From contig NC_058339.1 of NCBI RefSeq assembly GCF_905475395.1, positions 35,411,172-35,475,171 on the forward strand: a stretch of DNA of 64,000 nucleotides, in the 5' to 3' direction. Position 1 is the stretch's first letter, and each line of letters starts with the position of its first letter. This stretch comes from Chrysoperla carnea (taxonomy: Eukaryota; Arthropoda; Insecta; Neuroptera; Chrysopidae). Position numbers and translations under genes: made by a program. The notes under the pieces were generated by a model. It made no database searches. It was not told the origin of the DNA and worked only from the letters and a program-made list of their open reading frames with translations. Below, one piece after another: positions 45,781 to 55,855 of the stretch.

Positions 45781-48191
45781 ACTTTCATGATTACCATCAT
45801 GCTAGAGTATACATACAGAACGTTCATTATACATTTATAATACTTTTATATACCATATAACTTGATTGTTAGAATAACAAACACTGGCATATGAGTTTTG
45901 AAACTGCTCTAAAAAAACTTTTTCAATACAAAATATCAGTGCCAAATTAAACCAGCGTCCTTCCTGTCCATTATCTTTTAGTCTTCGTAAATATAACTAA
46001 GGAACCCACGGAGGAGCCCGAACCATTTGCTTATCTTGCTACATGGCTAATCTACCACTGGTGAGTATTGTTTATTTTTCATTGTTTCAAGTAATTGTTT
46101 CCAAAAAGCAACTTGTTAAGATAATGTTTAAAACAAAATTGTTAAAATAGGTAAATATCATTTTCAATAGGGTTACATTTCTTGATGTTTTTTATAAAAT
46201 AGTTAATGCAAATATAAAATATTTTAGTGGAACTATATGAATGTTGATGAACTTAATGAATGTTAATTTTGAATAATAAGCTTTTTTCATCAGACAATAG
46301 GTTTGCTGCAATTTCAGCTCAAAATTCATTGTCGCATTCATAGACAAAAAATATGGTTTCCTTGTTGCATAAAATAATTATAAGCGTTTACGTAGATGAA
46401 TAATACTTAGATGGATCAATATTATAGTGGAATTTTTTTTAGAGATGTTCATATAAATTCTACAACTTAATAGATCTAGTGCTAGATTCTCTCTTATTAT
46501 ATTCATTTATCTTGTATTCAAAAAGCAAATAGTTGTTTACATTTTTTTCCACATTGAAAACGCCCCAGTTTCCGTAAATAAAGACGTTGTATATTACACT
46601 GAAATGAAGCCATGCACGAAGTTTTGTAAGAGTGTTAGTTACGAAATCATACCCCCCTCTGTAGTGTAGATTATGACCCATCACCCTGTATGATTGTGAA
46701 AAATTTCAAATTGATATTCCTATAAATAACGAATATATAAGAGTGTCTTCATTCGTTGTGTGCGTAGTCATGGTAGGGACAATAAAATCGATACCAGCAC
46801 TTCCAGTGAAAAATTTTGGCGATAAAGGAGGCTGTTATGACTAATTTGCAGTTCTTTACATGTTAATGTTATAGAAAATGTCAAATTAAAATTATTGAAA
46901 AACACTAATTAATTAAACTTAATGCATTAAAAATTGTGAAAATTAGAAATCAAATTGCACAAATATTATTTTTCAAATGTAAATTATCATAATTATTTAT
47001 TTAAATTTATGAGACAATAATATTAAATTTTCAATGTAAGTCATAAATGCAATCTATACAATTATATATGCATCCATACAATTCTATAATTAAAGTAGTG
47101 TATCGTTACCATGGAAACGCCTCCAATAAAACCCACGCACGGTGCGAATATACAGGATATAAAAATATAAAATTTTCAAAAACTAATACGCCACTACAAT
47201 CTCATCTAATATAATATAGCATATAACTTGACTGAAGTAATATGGTATATGTTGATCGGTTGCTTGCTTGCTTCTCGTATGTACGTTTAGGTATAATAAT
47301 ATACATACATTTATGTACATAAACTCCTCTGTATATACTGTACTATGTAGTAGCTATGCTGTGTGTACTGTGTGCCTGTGTACTGTGGTACTGTGTAGCC
47401 AAGCCAAGCCAGTCATCAGTGTTGTATACCTTCCAATACCTACTTTATACAGCACACACAAACATATTTATATCCTCGCTTGGCTATTCTATTCTATCTG
47501 TATATGCATTGCATGCCATTACTATGAGTGTATACCATACCATTACCATTCAACACAGAAATGATGAAAAAAACACACACACAACACACAACATTATAAA
47601 ACTAACATTCAACACACAACAAAATATTATTATTTAAAAAAAAAAAACTTTAATTCAATTTCTCAGGATTTCCTGTACGTTACGTACTAACCATTGCCTA
47701 TACTTAACACATAATAATTATATTTATACCTTATCGAAAAATTTGTTAATTCTTTTTTATATAACTTAAAAATTCGTAAAACATGCAATGTAATTATTTT
47801 TTTAAATATATAATTTGCTAATTAATTTATTAATTGATAAACATGTTATATGTGTGTTTTATATACTCTGTACATGTAGATTATAGGGAGATGTTGCTGT
47901 AAAAATGAATAATGGTTTATCGACAAATTTTATTTTTGTCAAATTTTTTTCTAAAGAATTATCTAAATAAATGATTGTTGAAAGGATTTATTTATTCGTA
48001 AAATTGAAAAGAGTTATATGTCGAAAATATGTACGCAAATAAGGGAATATTTATTGTATAGCATCACAATGCATGGGAGATATCGTACATATATGACGTC
48101 ACTTTATTATATGTATAAACTTTTTGTTATAATTTTTTTTCGCAATTAAAATTATTTTTGGCGTGAAATAATTTAAAATATCAAAACTGAA
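45781..48191. other. Intergenic stretch
   Basis: No confirmed gene. There is a possible isolated first exon at 46,043-46,060 and an RFX-like site at 47,105 (both described elsewhere). 47,270-47,640 is CA/TG/AC-rich low-complexity sequence whose open frames are artefacts of composition. Confidence 0.5.
47105..47118. promoter_or_regulatory. X-box-like palindrome (RFX type)
   Basis: GTTACCATGGAAAC matches the RFX X-box pattern GTTNCCATGGNAAC. A CTCCAATAA (CCAAT-like) and a GC-richer CCCACGCACGGTGCG follow within 40 bp, then GATATAAAAATA. No gene is recognised next to it, so the function is open. Confidence 0.3.
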
Positions 48192-48630
48192 TGTATGAAA
48201 TATATCAAGGTATACTAAGTTTAGTTCCAAGTTTGTAACGCTTAAAAATATTTATGCTACAAACAAAAGTTTGGTATATGCATTCATAAAATTACCCAGT
48301 ACCCATTTCCGGTTGTTCAACTGTCCGTTTGTTTGTGGATACAATAACTCAAAAACAAAAAAGATATCAATCTGAAATTTTTATAGCGTACTCGGGGCAA
48401 AAAAAGTGAGATTAAGTTCGTAAATGAGCAGCATAGGTCAATTGCGTCTTGGATCCGTAGGACCCATCTTGTAAACCGTTAGAGAAAGAACAAAAGTTTA
48501 AAGGTAAAAAATGTTCCTTATAAAAAAATAAGCAACTTTTGTTTGAAACATTTTTTGGTAAACATCACTGTTTACCCGTGAGAGCGCAATTTATGCGCAA
48601 ATTGTATATTATGTATTATATGCGAACTTT
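48192..48630 (+). repeat. Dispersed repeat family R copy
   Basis: It runs from GTATGAAATATATCAAGGTA through CCCATTTCCGGTTGTTC, AAAAAAGATATCAATCTGAAA and CGTAAATGAGCAGCATAGGTC to AACATCACTGTTTACCCGTG. It is more diverged than the 49,291 copy and lacks the terminal ATACCATG. Confidence 0.8.
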
Positions 48631-49290
48631 TATGAAGAGTTTTCCAATTTTATATATTATATTAAGTAAAAAAAATGGCTACCGTATATAATTATTAAAA
48701 TATTTTGTTCATTTATCAAAAGACATGGTTATTATTAATAACGACCAATTATAATAATTAATAATCTATGTTACACATTTTTACCGCAACATTTATATAG
48801 CCTACTTTAAATGTTATTATTATTCATATTTAAAATATTTTTAACATATATACTGCCAACAATTACAAAATTTTGTTATTAAAAGGGACTTATTCAGCAA
48901 TTTTTTAATAAAAAAATTTTTTTTCCTTACACCTGCAAACATTTAAAAAAAAAATCGAATTTAAATCATTTTCTTTAACTCTAAATTTAATTTTTATTTT
49001 TTTATAATTACTGTAATTTCTTTTTTATTTTATTTATTTTTTTTTTTGGCTGAACATGTAATAAAAATACATTTTCGTGATTTCTATTCATTAAGAAAAA
49101 AAGCAACACCAAATGTTTGTTTTTCAAGATACGGTTTATTGCCAAATAATTGTATTACAGTTGTTTTCTTGTTTGTTTCAATGTTTGTTTGTTTATATTA
49201 TTAGTATATACAGGATGATTGTTAATTCGATGTTTAAACGTACTCTTTGAAGGAGGTTATAGTCGATTAATTGCTGTTAAAATTATTTTT

Positions 49291-49850
49291 ATACCATGTA
49301 TATATGAAATATATCAAGGTATACTAAGTTTAGTCCCAAGTTTGTAACGCTTAAAATTATTGATGCCACGAAAAAATTTTGGTATATGTGTTCATAGAAT
49401 CATCTAATTAGTCCATTTTCGATTGTCCGACCGTCTGTCAATTCGATAATTCAAAAGCGACAAATGATATCAAGATGAAATTTTATAGCGTACTCAGGGC
49501 GTAAAAAGTGAGGTCGAATTCGTAAAGGAGCAATGTAGGATAATTGGGTCTTGGGTCCGTAGGACCTATCTTGTTAACCGTTGGAGATAGAACAAAAGTT
49601 TAAATGTAAAAAATGTTTCTTATAAAAAAATAAACAACTTTTGTTTGAAACATTTTTTTGTTAACATCACTGTTTACCCACGAGGGTGCTAATAAGGTGC
49701 AAATATTATAGTATGTATTAATATGGGAATATCAGTTATGTGTGTGTGGCTATTTAAAAGTGGATATCTTTTTTTATTTACGTGACAAAAAACAAACGAT
49801 TGCGTCATCAACACTGTCATGGTATACATGATATTTCAACAATTAACTCA
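49291..49850 (+). repeat. Dispersed repeat family R, near full-length copy
   Basis: It begins ATACCATGTATATATGAAAT and ends past AACACTGTCATGGTATACAT, so it spans the same unit as 19,661-20,200 on the opposite strand. A mariner-type end, TATACAGGATGATTG, lies about 85 bp before it. Confidence 0.8.
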
Positions 49851-50354
49851 GTCAATTTACTAATTACAGTTTACTTTTCGCCAACCCCTCCCCCCCGTTT
49901 ATCGATCAAATTTATTGCAAATAAGCCTTAGTATAATCACCGCCAAAAAATTTATTTATAGATACACTCTATATAACCTTTTTAAATTGATTGTATTAAA
50001 AATACAAGGTGAATTAAAATTATGGAACTTAATGTCATAATAAATTGCATAATAATTTATTTGTTTTTTTTACACATTATTATATAAAATAAAATAATAT
50101 TATCTTAAAATCTGCTTCTAGCTATTTTTATAACCATTTATGAATTTTTACGTCCATATACATTATACATGTAAAGTATATACATGGTGGGTTTATTTTA
50201 ATCCACCCACCTAAATATCTCCCCAGGAAAGCTCTCAATAAAACAGGAGCTCAACAAAAGTTATTGAGCATGGAAGGGGGTCCATTTAACGATAACCTTT
50301 AATTTAACCTTAAATTTAATCTTTAAAGTCAAGGTGGGGATAGATTAAAATGGC
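49851..50354. other. Intergenic AT-rich stretch
   Basis: No gene recognised. A small hairpin, GGTGGGTT...AATCCACCC, lies near 50,187-50,209. Confidence 0.45.
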
Positions 50355-50490
50355 TTACTAGCGCCCTCACGGATAAATAGTGATGTTTACGAAAAAATGT
50401 TGTTTATTTTTTATATAAGAAATATTTTTTAAATTCGAACTTTTGTTCTTTCTCTTACGATTTACATGATGGACCCAAGAGCCAAGTAAA
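50355..50490 (-). repeat. Dispersed repeat family R, partial copy
   Basis: It carries the CACGGATAAATAGTGATGTT to CTTTTGTTCTTTCTCT segment of the family in the same orientation as 19,661-20,200. Both outer parts are missing. Confidence 0.65.
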
Positions 50491-50799
50491 GTATTGTTGA
50501 GACTTTTATTTTATTGAGAGCTTTTCTTCCACTACTCAATTTACAAAGAGGAACAAAGGCAAATTTTTTTTAAAGATTTACGGTAAAAAATTATTTTTCA
50601 TAAAAACTAAGCTTAAATTTTGATTAAACCACACGGTTGGCAATTAAAAAAATAAAAATCGTCATTTTTATCAATCCTACAAACTTATATTTGTCGAAAA
50701 ATATAATATCAACACAAAAATATAATACAAATCGTTGATCTGATTACAGGTTTTTCGGAGAGTAACATAAAAGAGAGAAGTGATATTATTTAGTATTAG

Positions 50800-51075
50800 T
50801 AGTTACCCTGTCGCTTCGCTGGGAAATTCTAACTTTAAGAACAAAGACTACTGTGTTTTAGCCTTCATTTCCTTGTCCTTATTTATACTCCTTTTGTTCT
50901 TAATTTTATAGGTTTCAATTTTTTTTAAATAAAATACAGTTTATGTTGCTCGCTGATAATGTAGCTTTAAATTGGTGAAATAATTTTTAAAATCAGTCTA
51001 GTAGTTTTTTATTTTATCCATTACAAACAAACAAACAAACAAATGAAATGTTTCCTCTTTATAATATTAGTGTAC
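50800..51075 (+). repeat. Non-LTR retrotransposon 3'-end-like fragment
   Basis: CCCTGTCGCTTCGCTGGG is followed 180 bp on by AAAATCAGTCTAGTAGTTTT, TTATCCATTACAAACAAACA and CTCTTTATAATATTAGTGTA. From memory, this ending (…tccattacaaacaaacaaa…tttataatattagt) is typical of widespread insect LINE/SINE tails. No coding sequence is present. Confidence 0.5.
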
Positions 51076-51444
51076 ATAAGTTTAATAGTCATGCAATACT
51101 GCAGACAGAGGTAGCGTGATACTATTTACACCACATTTTTTTAATATCCATTTATGAATAATTTTGCTATATTTTTGGATAAAGAAATTATTATTTAAAA
51201 TATGGAATTTTTGTTGATTTGTTTTTGGATAAATAATTACTTTTTTAAGTATGGAATTTGAATTTGAAATTGAATTTATTTCTTTAGTATAGTCAAACAC
51301 TTTCACTGTTTGTGAAATTATATTTCAAACTGAAGTTTTGAAGAGATTTCACTTATATTGTTAGTTTCATATAAGTTTAGATACTCTAATTTAAATTGCA
51401 AGTTACTTTCTGCGATTAAACAATCTTAGCAGCAAAATTCTATC

Positions 51445-51680
51445 CAAAAGTAAGAATAAAATTTTTCGATATCTGGAGTAATTTTCAAAATATTGAAAAT
51501 TGAAGGTTTTTTTATTAATTATTTGGCTTTCGATATTTCGAAAACCAAGGCAAATATCGAAAAACTGTATTCTTAATTTTCGTCTACACTCATGAAGTTA
51601 TAAGAAAATTCATCACCAAAGTTGAAAATAAGGTACAAATTTCAACCACAAGTCTAAACTTGCCTTGGCCCTCGTACTAC
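51445..51680 (+). repeat. Dispersed repeat family C, copy 2
   Basis: Partner of 4,190-4,440, with the same order of GTAATTTTCAAAATATTGAA, TTTCGATATTTCGAAAACC, TTTTCGTCTACACTCATGAA and TTGCCTTGGCCCTCGT. It ends directly at the TTAA-flanked MITE. Confidence 0.65.
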
Positions 51681-51685
51681 CTTAA

Positions 51686-52001
51686 GGTAGTACTATCGGT
51701 AATAAACTTTGCATTCAGAATTCAATGAAACTTGGCATAGTTGTACATTATTATATCATAATTAACCAGTTAAATTTTTAGGGGCCTTCAGAGAGGTGAA
51801 AAAAAGATATTTTAAAGATATTTTAACATTGATCCTTATGGGAAATCACAGATTTTATTTTATTTCACAAAACTGGACGTTCAGATTTTCAGTTCTCTGA
51901 AGGCTCCTAAAATTTAACTGGTTAATTATGATATAATATTGGACAAGTATGTCAAGTTTCATTAAATTCTGAATGCAAAGTCCATTACCGATAGTACTAC
52001 C
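51686..52001. mobile_element. TTAA-flanked MITE with about 115-bp inverted arms
   Basis: TTAA at 51682-51685 and 52002-52005 flank 316 bp. Its ends match in inverted orientation for about 115 bp: GGTAGTACTATCGGTAAT, then CTTTGCATTCAGAATT, then ATTATATCATAATTAACCAG, then CCTTCAGAGA. TTAA duplication suggests a piggyBac-mobilised MITE, although the GGTAGTAC terminus is not the usual CCC-type end. The surroundings are AT-rich, so a chance TTAA cannot be excluded. Confidence 0.75.
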
Positions 52002-52294
52002 TTAAGTCTACTTTAACGATTCTTATGACGATTTTTTCTTATATAGCTTTGAAAATTTGATGAGTTTACGAAATTTGGCCTTCCGTTCAGCCAGCGATTT
52101 ATGAGATAAATCGTATCCGTACTCGGTTACATGGGTACGTGCAAATACTCACGCCCTTTGAAAATTTTACGTGTTACTTAAAAAAATTGTCAATGTAATT
52201 TTTTTAATTAATGTTTTAGTTTGCTTTCTTATTAAAAATAAAATATAAATAAAATTAAACAATTTATATATTTTTTTAAAATTTAATAATTGTT

Positions 52295-52303
52295 GTATTT
52301 GAC
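52295..52303. repeat. Left 9-bp target-site duplication
   Basis: GTATTTGAC, identical to 62908-62916. The phase of the boundary is fixed by requiring inverted termini; moving it by one base gives 7 or 11 bp, so 9 bp, the FB/MULE norm, is preferred. Confidence 0.85.
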
Positions 52304-54203
52304 ACCGTCGTGAAGTTGGCCCCCGCATTTTTTGTTCCAGAATATAAACCATATGGTTCGATTGTACTCGCATTAAGATGGATTGTTCCAGAATTTCACT
52401 CTTTTGTACCACCCCATTCTCGAGATATTCAATTATATATGCGCGGGGGCCAACTTCACGCTAGCCCCCGCATTTTTTGTACTGAAATTTTAATGCTACC
52501 TTTCGGAAGAACAATCAAAATAAAGGATTGTTCCAGAATATAAAGGGAAAAAAATCAAAAATACGGGGTGGGGAGCCAAAAATATACCAACCCACTAATA
52601 CAAGTTAACAAGTTACCAATTCAGTAGAATAACGCTATAAACATAGATTTCTTACAAAAGACTATAAAATTGATATTATTGTTCATTTTGAGAAATGTAT
52701 ACTGAAAACGGCAGCCATGGGGAGGATATTTATAAGGGTGCAATTACATGATGATGGAAAATTATGTAAATGCTACTTCTTGAGACGTTAGTACTGAGCT
52801 ACTGTATGTGCCAATTGATAGATATACGTTAAAAAAGGATTTTTCCAGAATATTTAATCAATACAACTTCAAATGGGGCGTGAGGGAGCAAAAATTCACC
52901 CCCGATACAAGAGTAAGCACATAGCGCATTCGTTTGTACTGGTTTATGAATAGAATTTTTGGAAAGACCACTTATAGAATAACTTAGTTTTCAATTTTCA
53001 CTACTTTTAAACCAAGAACGTAGCCACAGGGAGGTGATATATATTCGGGGGAAACCTAACCCTCGCTGTGCTGCTTCCTGTGACGTTTGTACTGGGTTAC
53101 TGTATACGCCAATCGATAGATATACATTAGTAGAGGATTGTTCCAGAATATTAAATCAATTCAACTTCAAATGGGGCGTAGGGGAGGAAAATCAACCCCC
53201 GATACAAGAGTAAACACATAGCGCATTCGTTTGTACTGGTCTATGAATAGAATTTTTGGAAAGAATACATATAGAATAACTTATTTTTCCATTTTCACCC
53301 TTTTTAAACCAGGAACGTAGCCACAGGGAGGTTAGATATATGCGGGGGAAACCTAACCCTCGCTGTGCTGCTTCCTGTGACGTTTGTACTGGGATACTGT
53401 ATACGCCAGTCTATAGATATACATTAGTAGAGGATTGTTCCAGAATATTAAATCAATACAACTTCAAATGGGGCGTGGGGGAGGAAAATTTACCCCCGAT
53501 ACAAGAGTAAGCACATAGCGCATTCGTTTGTACTGGTTTATGAATAGAATTTTTGGAAAGACCACTTATAGAATAACTTAGTTTTCAATTTTCACTACTT
53601 TTAAACCAAGAACGTAGCCACAGGGAGGTGATATATATTCGGGGGAAACCTAACCCTCGCTGTGCTGCTTCCTGTGACGTTTGTACTGGGTTACTGTATA
53701 CGCCAATCGATAGATATACATTAGTAGAGGATTGTTCCAGAATATTAAATCAATTCAACTTCAAATGGGGCGTAGGGGAGGAAAATCAACCCCCGATACA
53801 AGAGTAAGCACATAGCGCATTCGTTTGTACTGGTATATGAATGGAATTTTTAGAAAGCCAACTTATAGAATAACTTAGTTTTCAATTTCCACTATTTTTA
53901 AACCACGAACGTAGCCACAGGGAGGTTAGATATATGCGGGGGAAACCTAACCCTCGCTGTGCTACTTCCTGTGACGTTTGTACTGGGATACTGTATACGC
54001 CAATCGATAGATATACATTAGTAGAGGATTGTTCCAGAATATTAAATCAATACAACTTCAAATGGGGCGTAGGGGAGGAAAATTAACCCCCGATACAAGA
54101 GTAAACACATAACGCATTCGTTTGTACTGGGCTATGAATGAAATTTTTGGAAAGAATACTTATAGAATAACTTAGTTTTCCATTTTCACTATTTTTAAAC
54201 CAC
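52304..54203 (+). repeat. Foldback left arm: tip plus four 297-bp units
   Basis: A unique tip of about 540 bp is followed by tandem units whose CCAGAA landmark falls at 52845, 53143, 53440, 53737 and 54034 (spacings 298, 297, 297, 297). From the outside in, unit types by landmark substitutions run D-A-D-C and then a partial B cut at 54,203. The tip is itself palindromic: CGTGAAGTTGGCCCCCGC at 52309 recurs inverted at 52441-52460. Confidence 0.9.
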
Positions 54204-54214
54204 TTTTTGTGTTT

Positions 54215-54362
54215 AGTTTTTGAAAGGAACATTTTTTACATTTAAACTTTTGCTCTATCTCTAAAGGGTTAGAAGATGGGTCCTTCGGACCCAAAACCCA
54301 ATTGACCTATGTTGCTCATTTACGAACTTGACCTCAAGTTCAAAATAAGCAACATAGGTCAA
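54215..54362 (-). repeat. Family R fragment captured inside the Foldback element
   Basis: GGAACATTTTTTACATTTAA, TTTTGCTCTATCTCTAAAGG and TTTACGAACTTGACCTCA match the dispersed family R. It sits exactly where the left arm breaks off. The last 20 bp repeat part of it inverted (TTGACCTATGTTGCTC / AGCAACATAGGTCAA). Confidence 0.75.
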
Positions 54363-55855
54363 AAATAAAAGAAAAATAAACAAACAAAAAAATATTTCAA
54401 TTTATTTTAAATATTTTTTTATGCACAAAAAATAATACATTTTTTGCCAAAAAATGATAAATTTCCCGTTTTTTGCAAAAACATGGATCAAGGAGCCAGT
54501 TTACGGGCATGCAACTTATTATAAAATCGATAGTTAATACTAAAACCTACAATTTAAATAAAAATTTAACTTTCTAGAACCCAATGGCTTAAAATGGCAG
54601 CCGTTCTGAAAAGATCATTTCTAAAAAGTGATAAATTTTCTGTTTTTTGCAAAAATATGGGTCAAGAAATCATTTTACGGACATGCAACTTCTTATAAAA
54701 TCGAAAGATAATAAAAAATGCTACAATTTAAAAAAAAAATTAACACTCTAGGACCAAATGGCATAAAATGGCAGCCATTTTAAAAAAATCATAAAATTTA
54801 AAATTTTGGCCGAATTATTCGGCGAATTTAGTTAAAATTTTAACTGAAAGTTGTACGTGTTATAACCTAGTTTTGGTATAAATTTCATTAAAATCGGTCA
54901 AATATTTTTCAAGTTACAGTCAAATGAACTCATTTATCATATACATGTATAATATATATATATGTATAACTTGGGGAGGGAGGTAACAAAAACCCCCCCA
55001 AAAAAAATGTGGTGTAGTTTATAACCATTACTACAAACTTACCAAATTTAGATATGCTCCGATATCTCCTCTTTAAAATAAAAAATAAAAAAGATAAAAT
55101 TTCTGAAAAAAATACCATTTTTGACGCCATTTTGTTTTTTTGACCTGTTGCACCACTCCGAGAAAGTAAAAAATTTCAAAAAATACTTATTTTTAAGTAA
55201 AAAGCAAAACCCCAAAGTTTCGTTGCCCGAACTTTTAATCCATACATAAAGCCTATTTTTATTCTACTAATACATGAGTGAGTGAGTTACAGTTGTAGTA
55301 GTTACAGTTGTAGTCATTTGAAACAATATGATTAACTTGTAGTTAATTCGCGTAGTGCTTTCCATATGGTACTTTGACTTATTAGGTATACAAAGAATAT
55401 TATTTGGATAATTCAACATATAGATTGGTATCTTTCCGTTTAATATAACTTCGAAAATATTATTCTATCGTGGATTTTTATTGTGTCAATTTTTTTGCTT
55501 TTTTTCATTTATTATCATTTTTACAATTTTTTGCTTTTATAAGCTTTATTTTTCCTTCATATTTTTGGTGTTTTGATTTATTCGCCGAAAAATAAAATAA
55601 TTTTTTTTTAATTTTTGATTAATTTTGTTTTTATTATATACATGTATAAATGTATGTATTTTTCGATTTTTGAGTTTTTTTTTTTGGTTTATAATTTTGT
55701 TTTATTGTTTGTGCTTTTTTTTTTTGTTCACTTATTTTTTCGTGTCGGAGTTTATTTTTAATTATTTCGATTTATTTTTGGAATTATTATTTTTTTTAAA
55801 TTGAACTTGTTTTTGATTTTTTTTAAATTTAAATTTGTTTTATTACAAATTTAAA
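54363..55855 (+). other. Foldback internal leader with a 175-bp duplication
   Basis: TGATAAAT...TTTTTTGCAAAAA at 54455 recurs at 54630, each copy followed by a TTTACGG-CATGCAACTT block and an AAAATGGCAGCC block, giving two diverged copies of about 175 bp. The rest is T-rich leader to the ATG. An ORF at 54930-55130 on the opposite strand is not convincing. Confidence 0.6.

Noticed and set aside
47268-47637. Two overlapping Tyr/Cys/His-rich open frames
   Set aside because: Composition artefact of TGTG/ACAC low-complexity DNA; no motif or splice context.
52310-52543. 77-codon open frame in the left Foldback tip, and its identical mirror (62,668-62,976 minus) in the right tip
   Set aside because: They are the same non-coding arm sequence read from both ends. 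The identity reflects the inverted repeat, not protein conservation.
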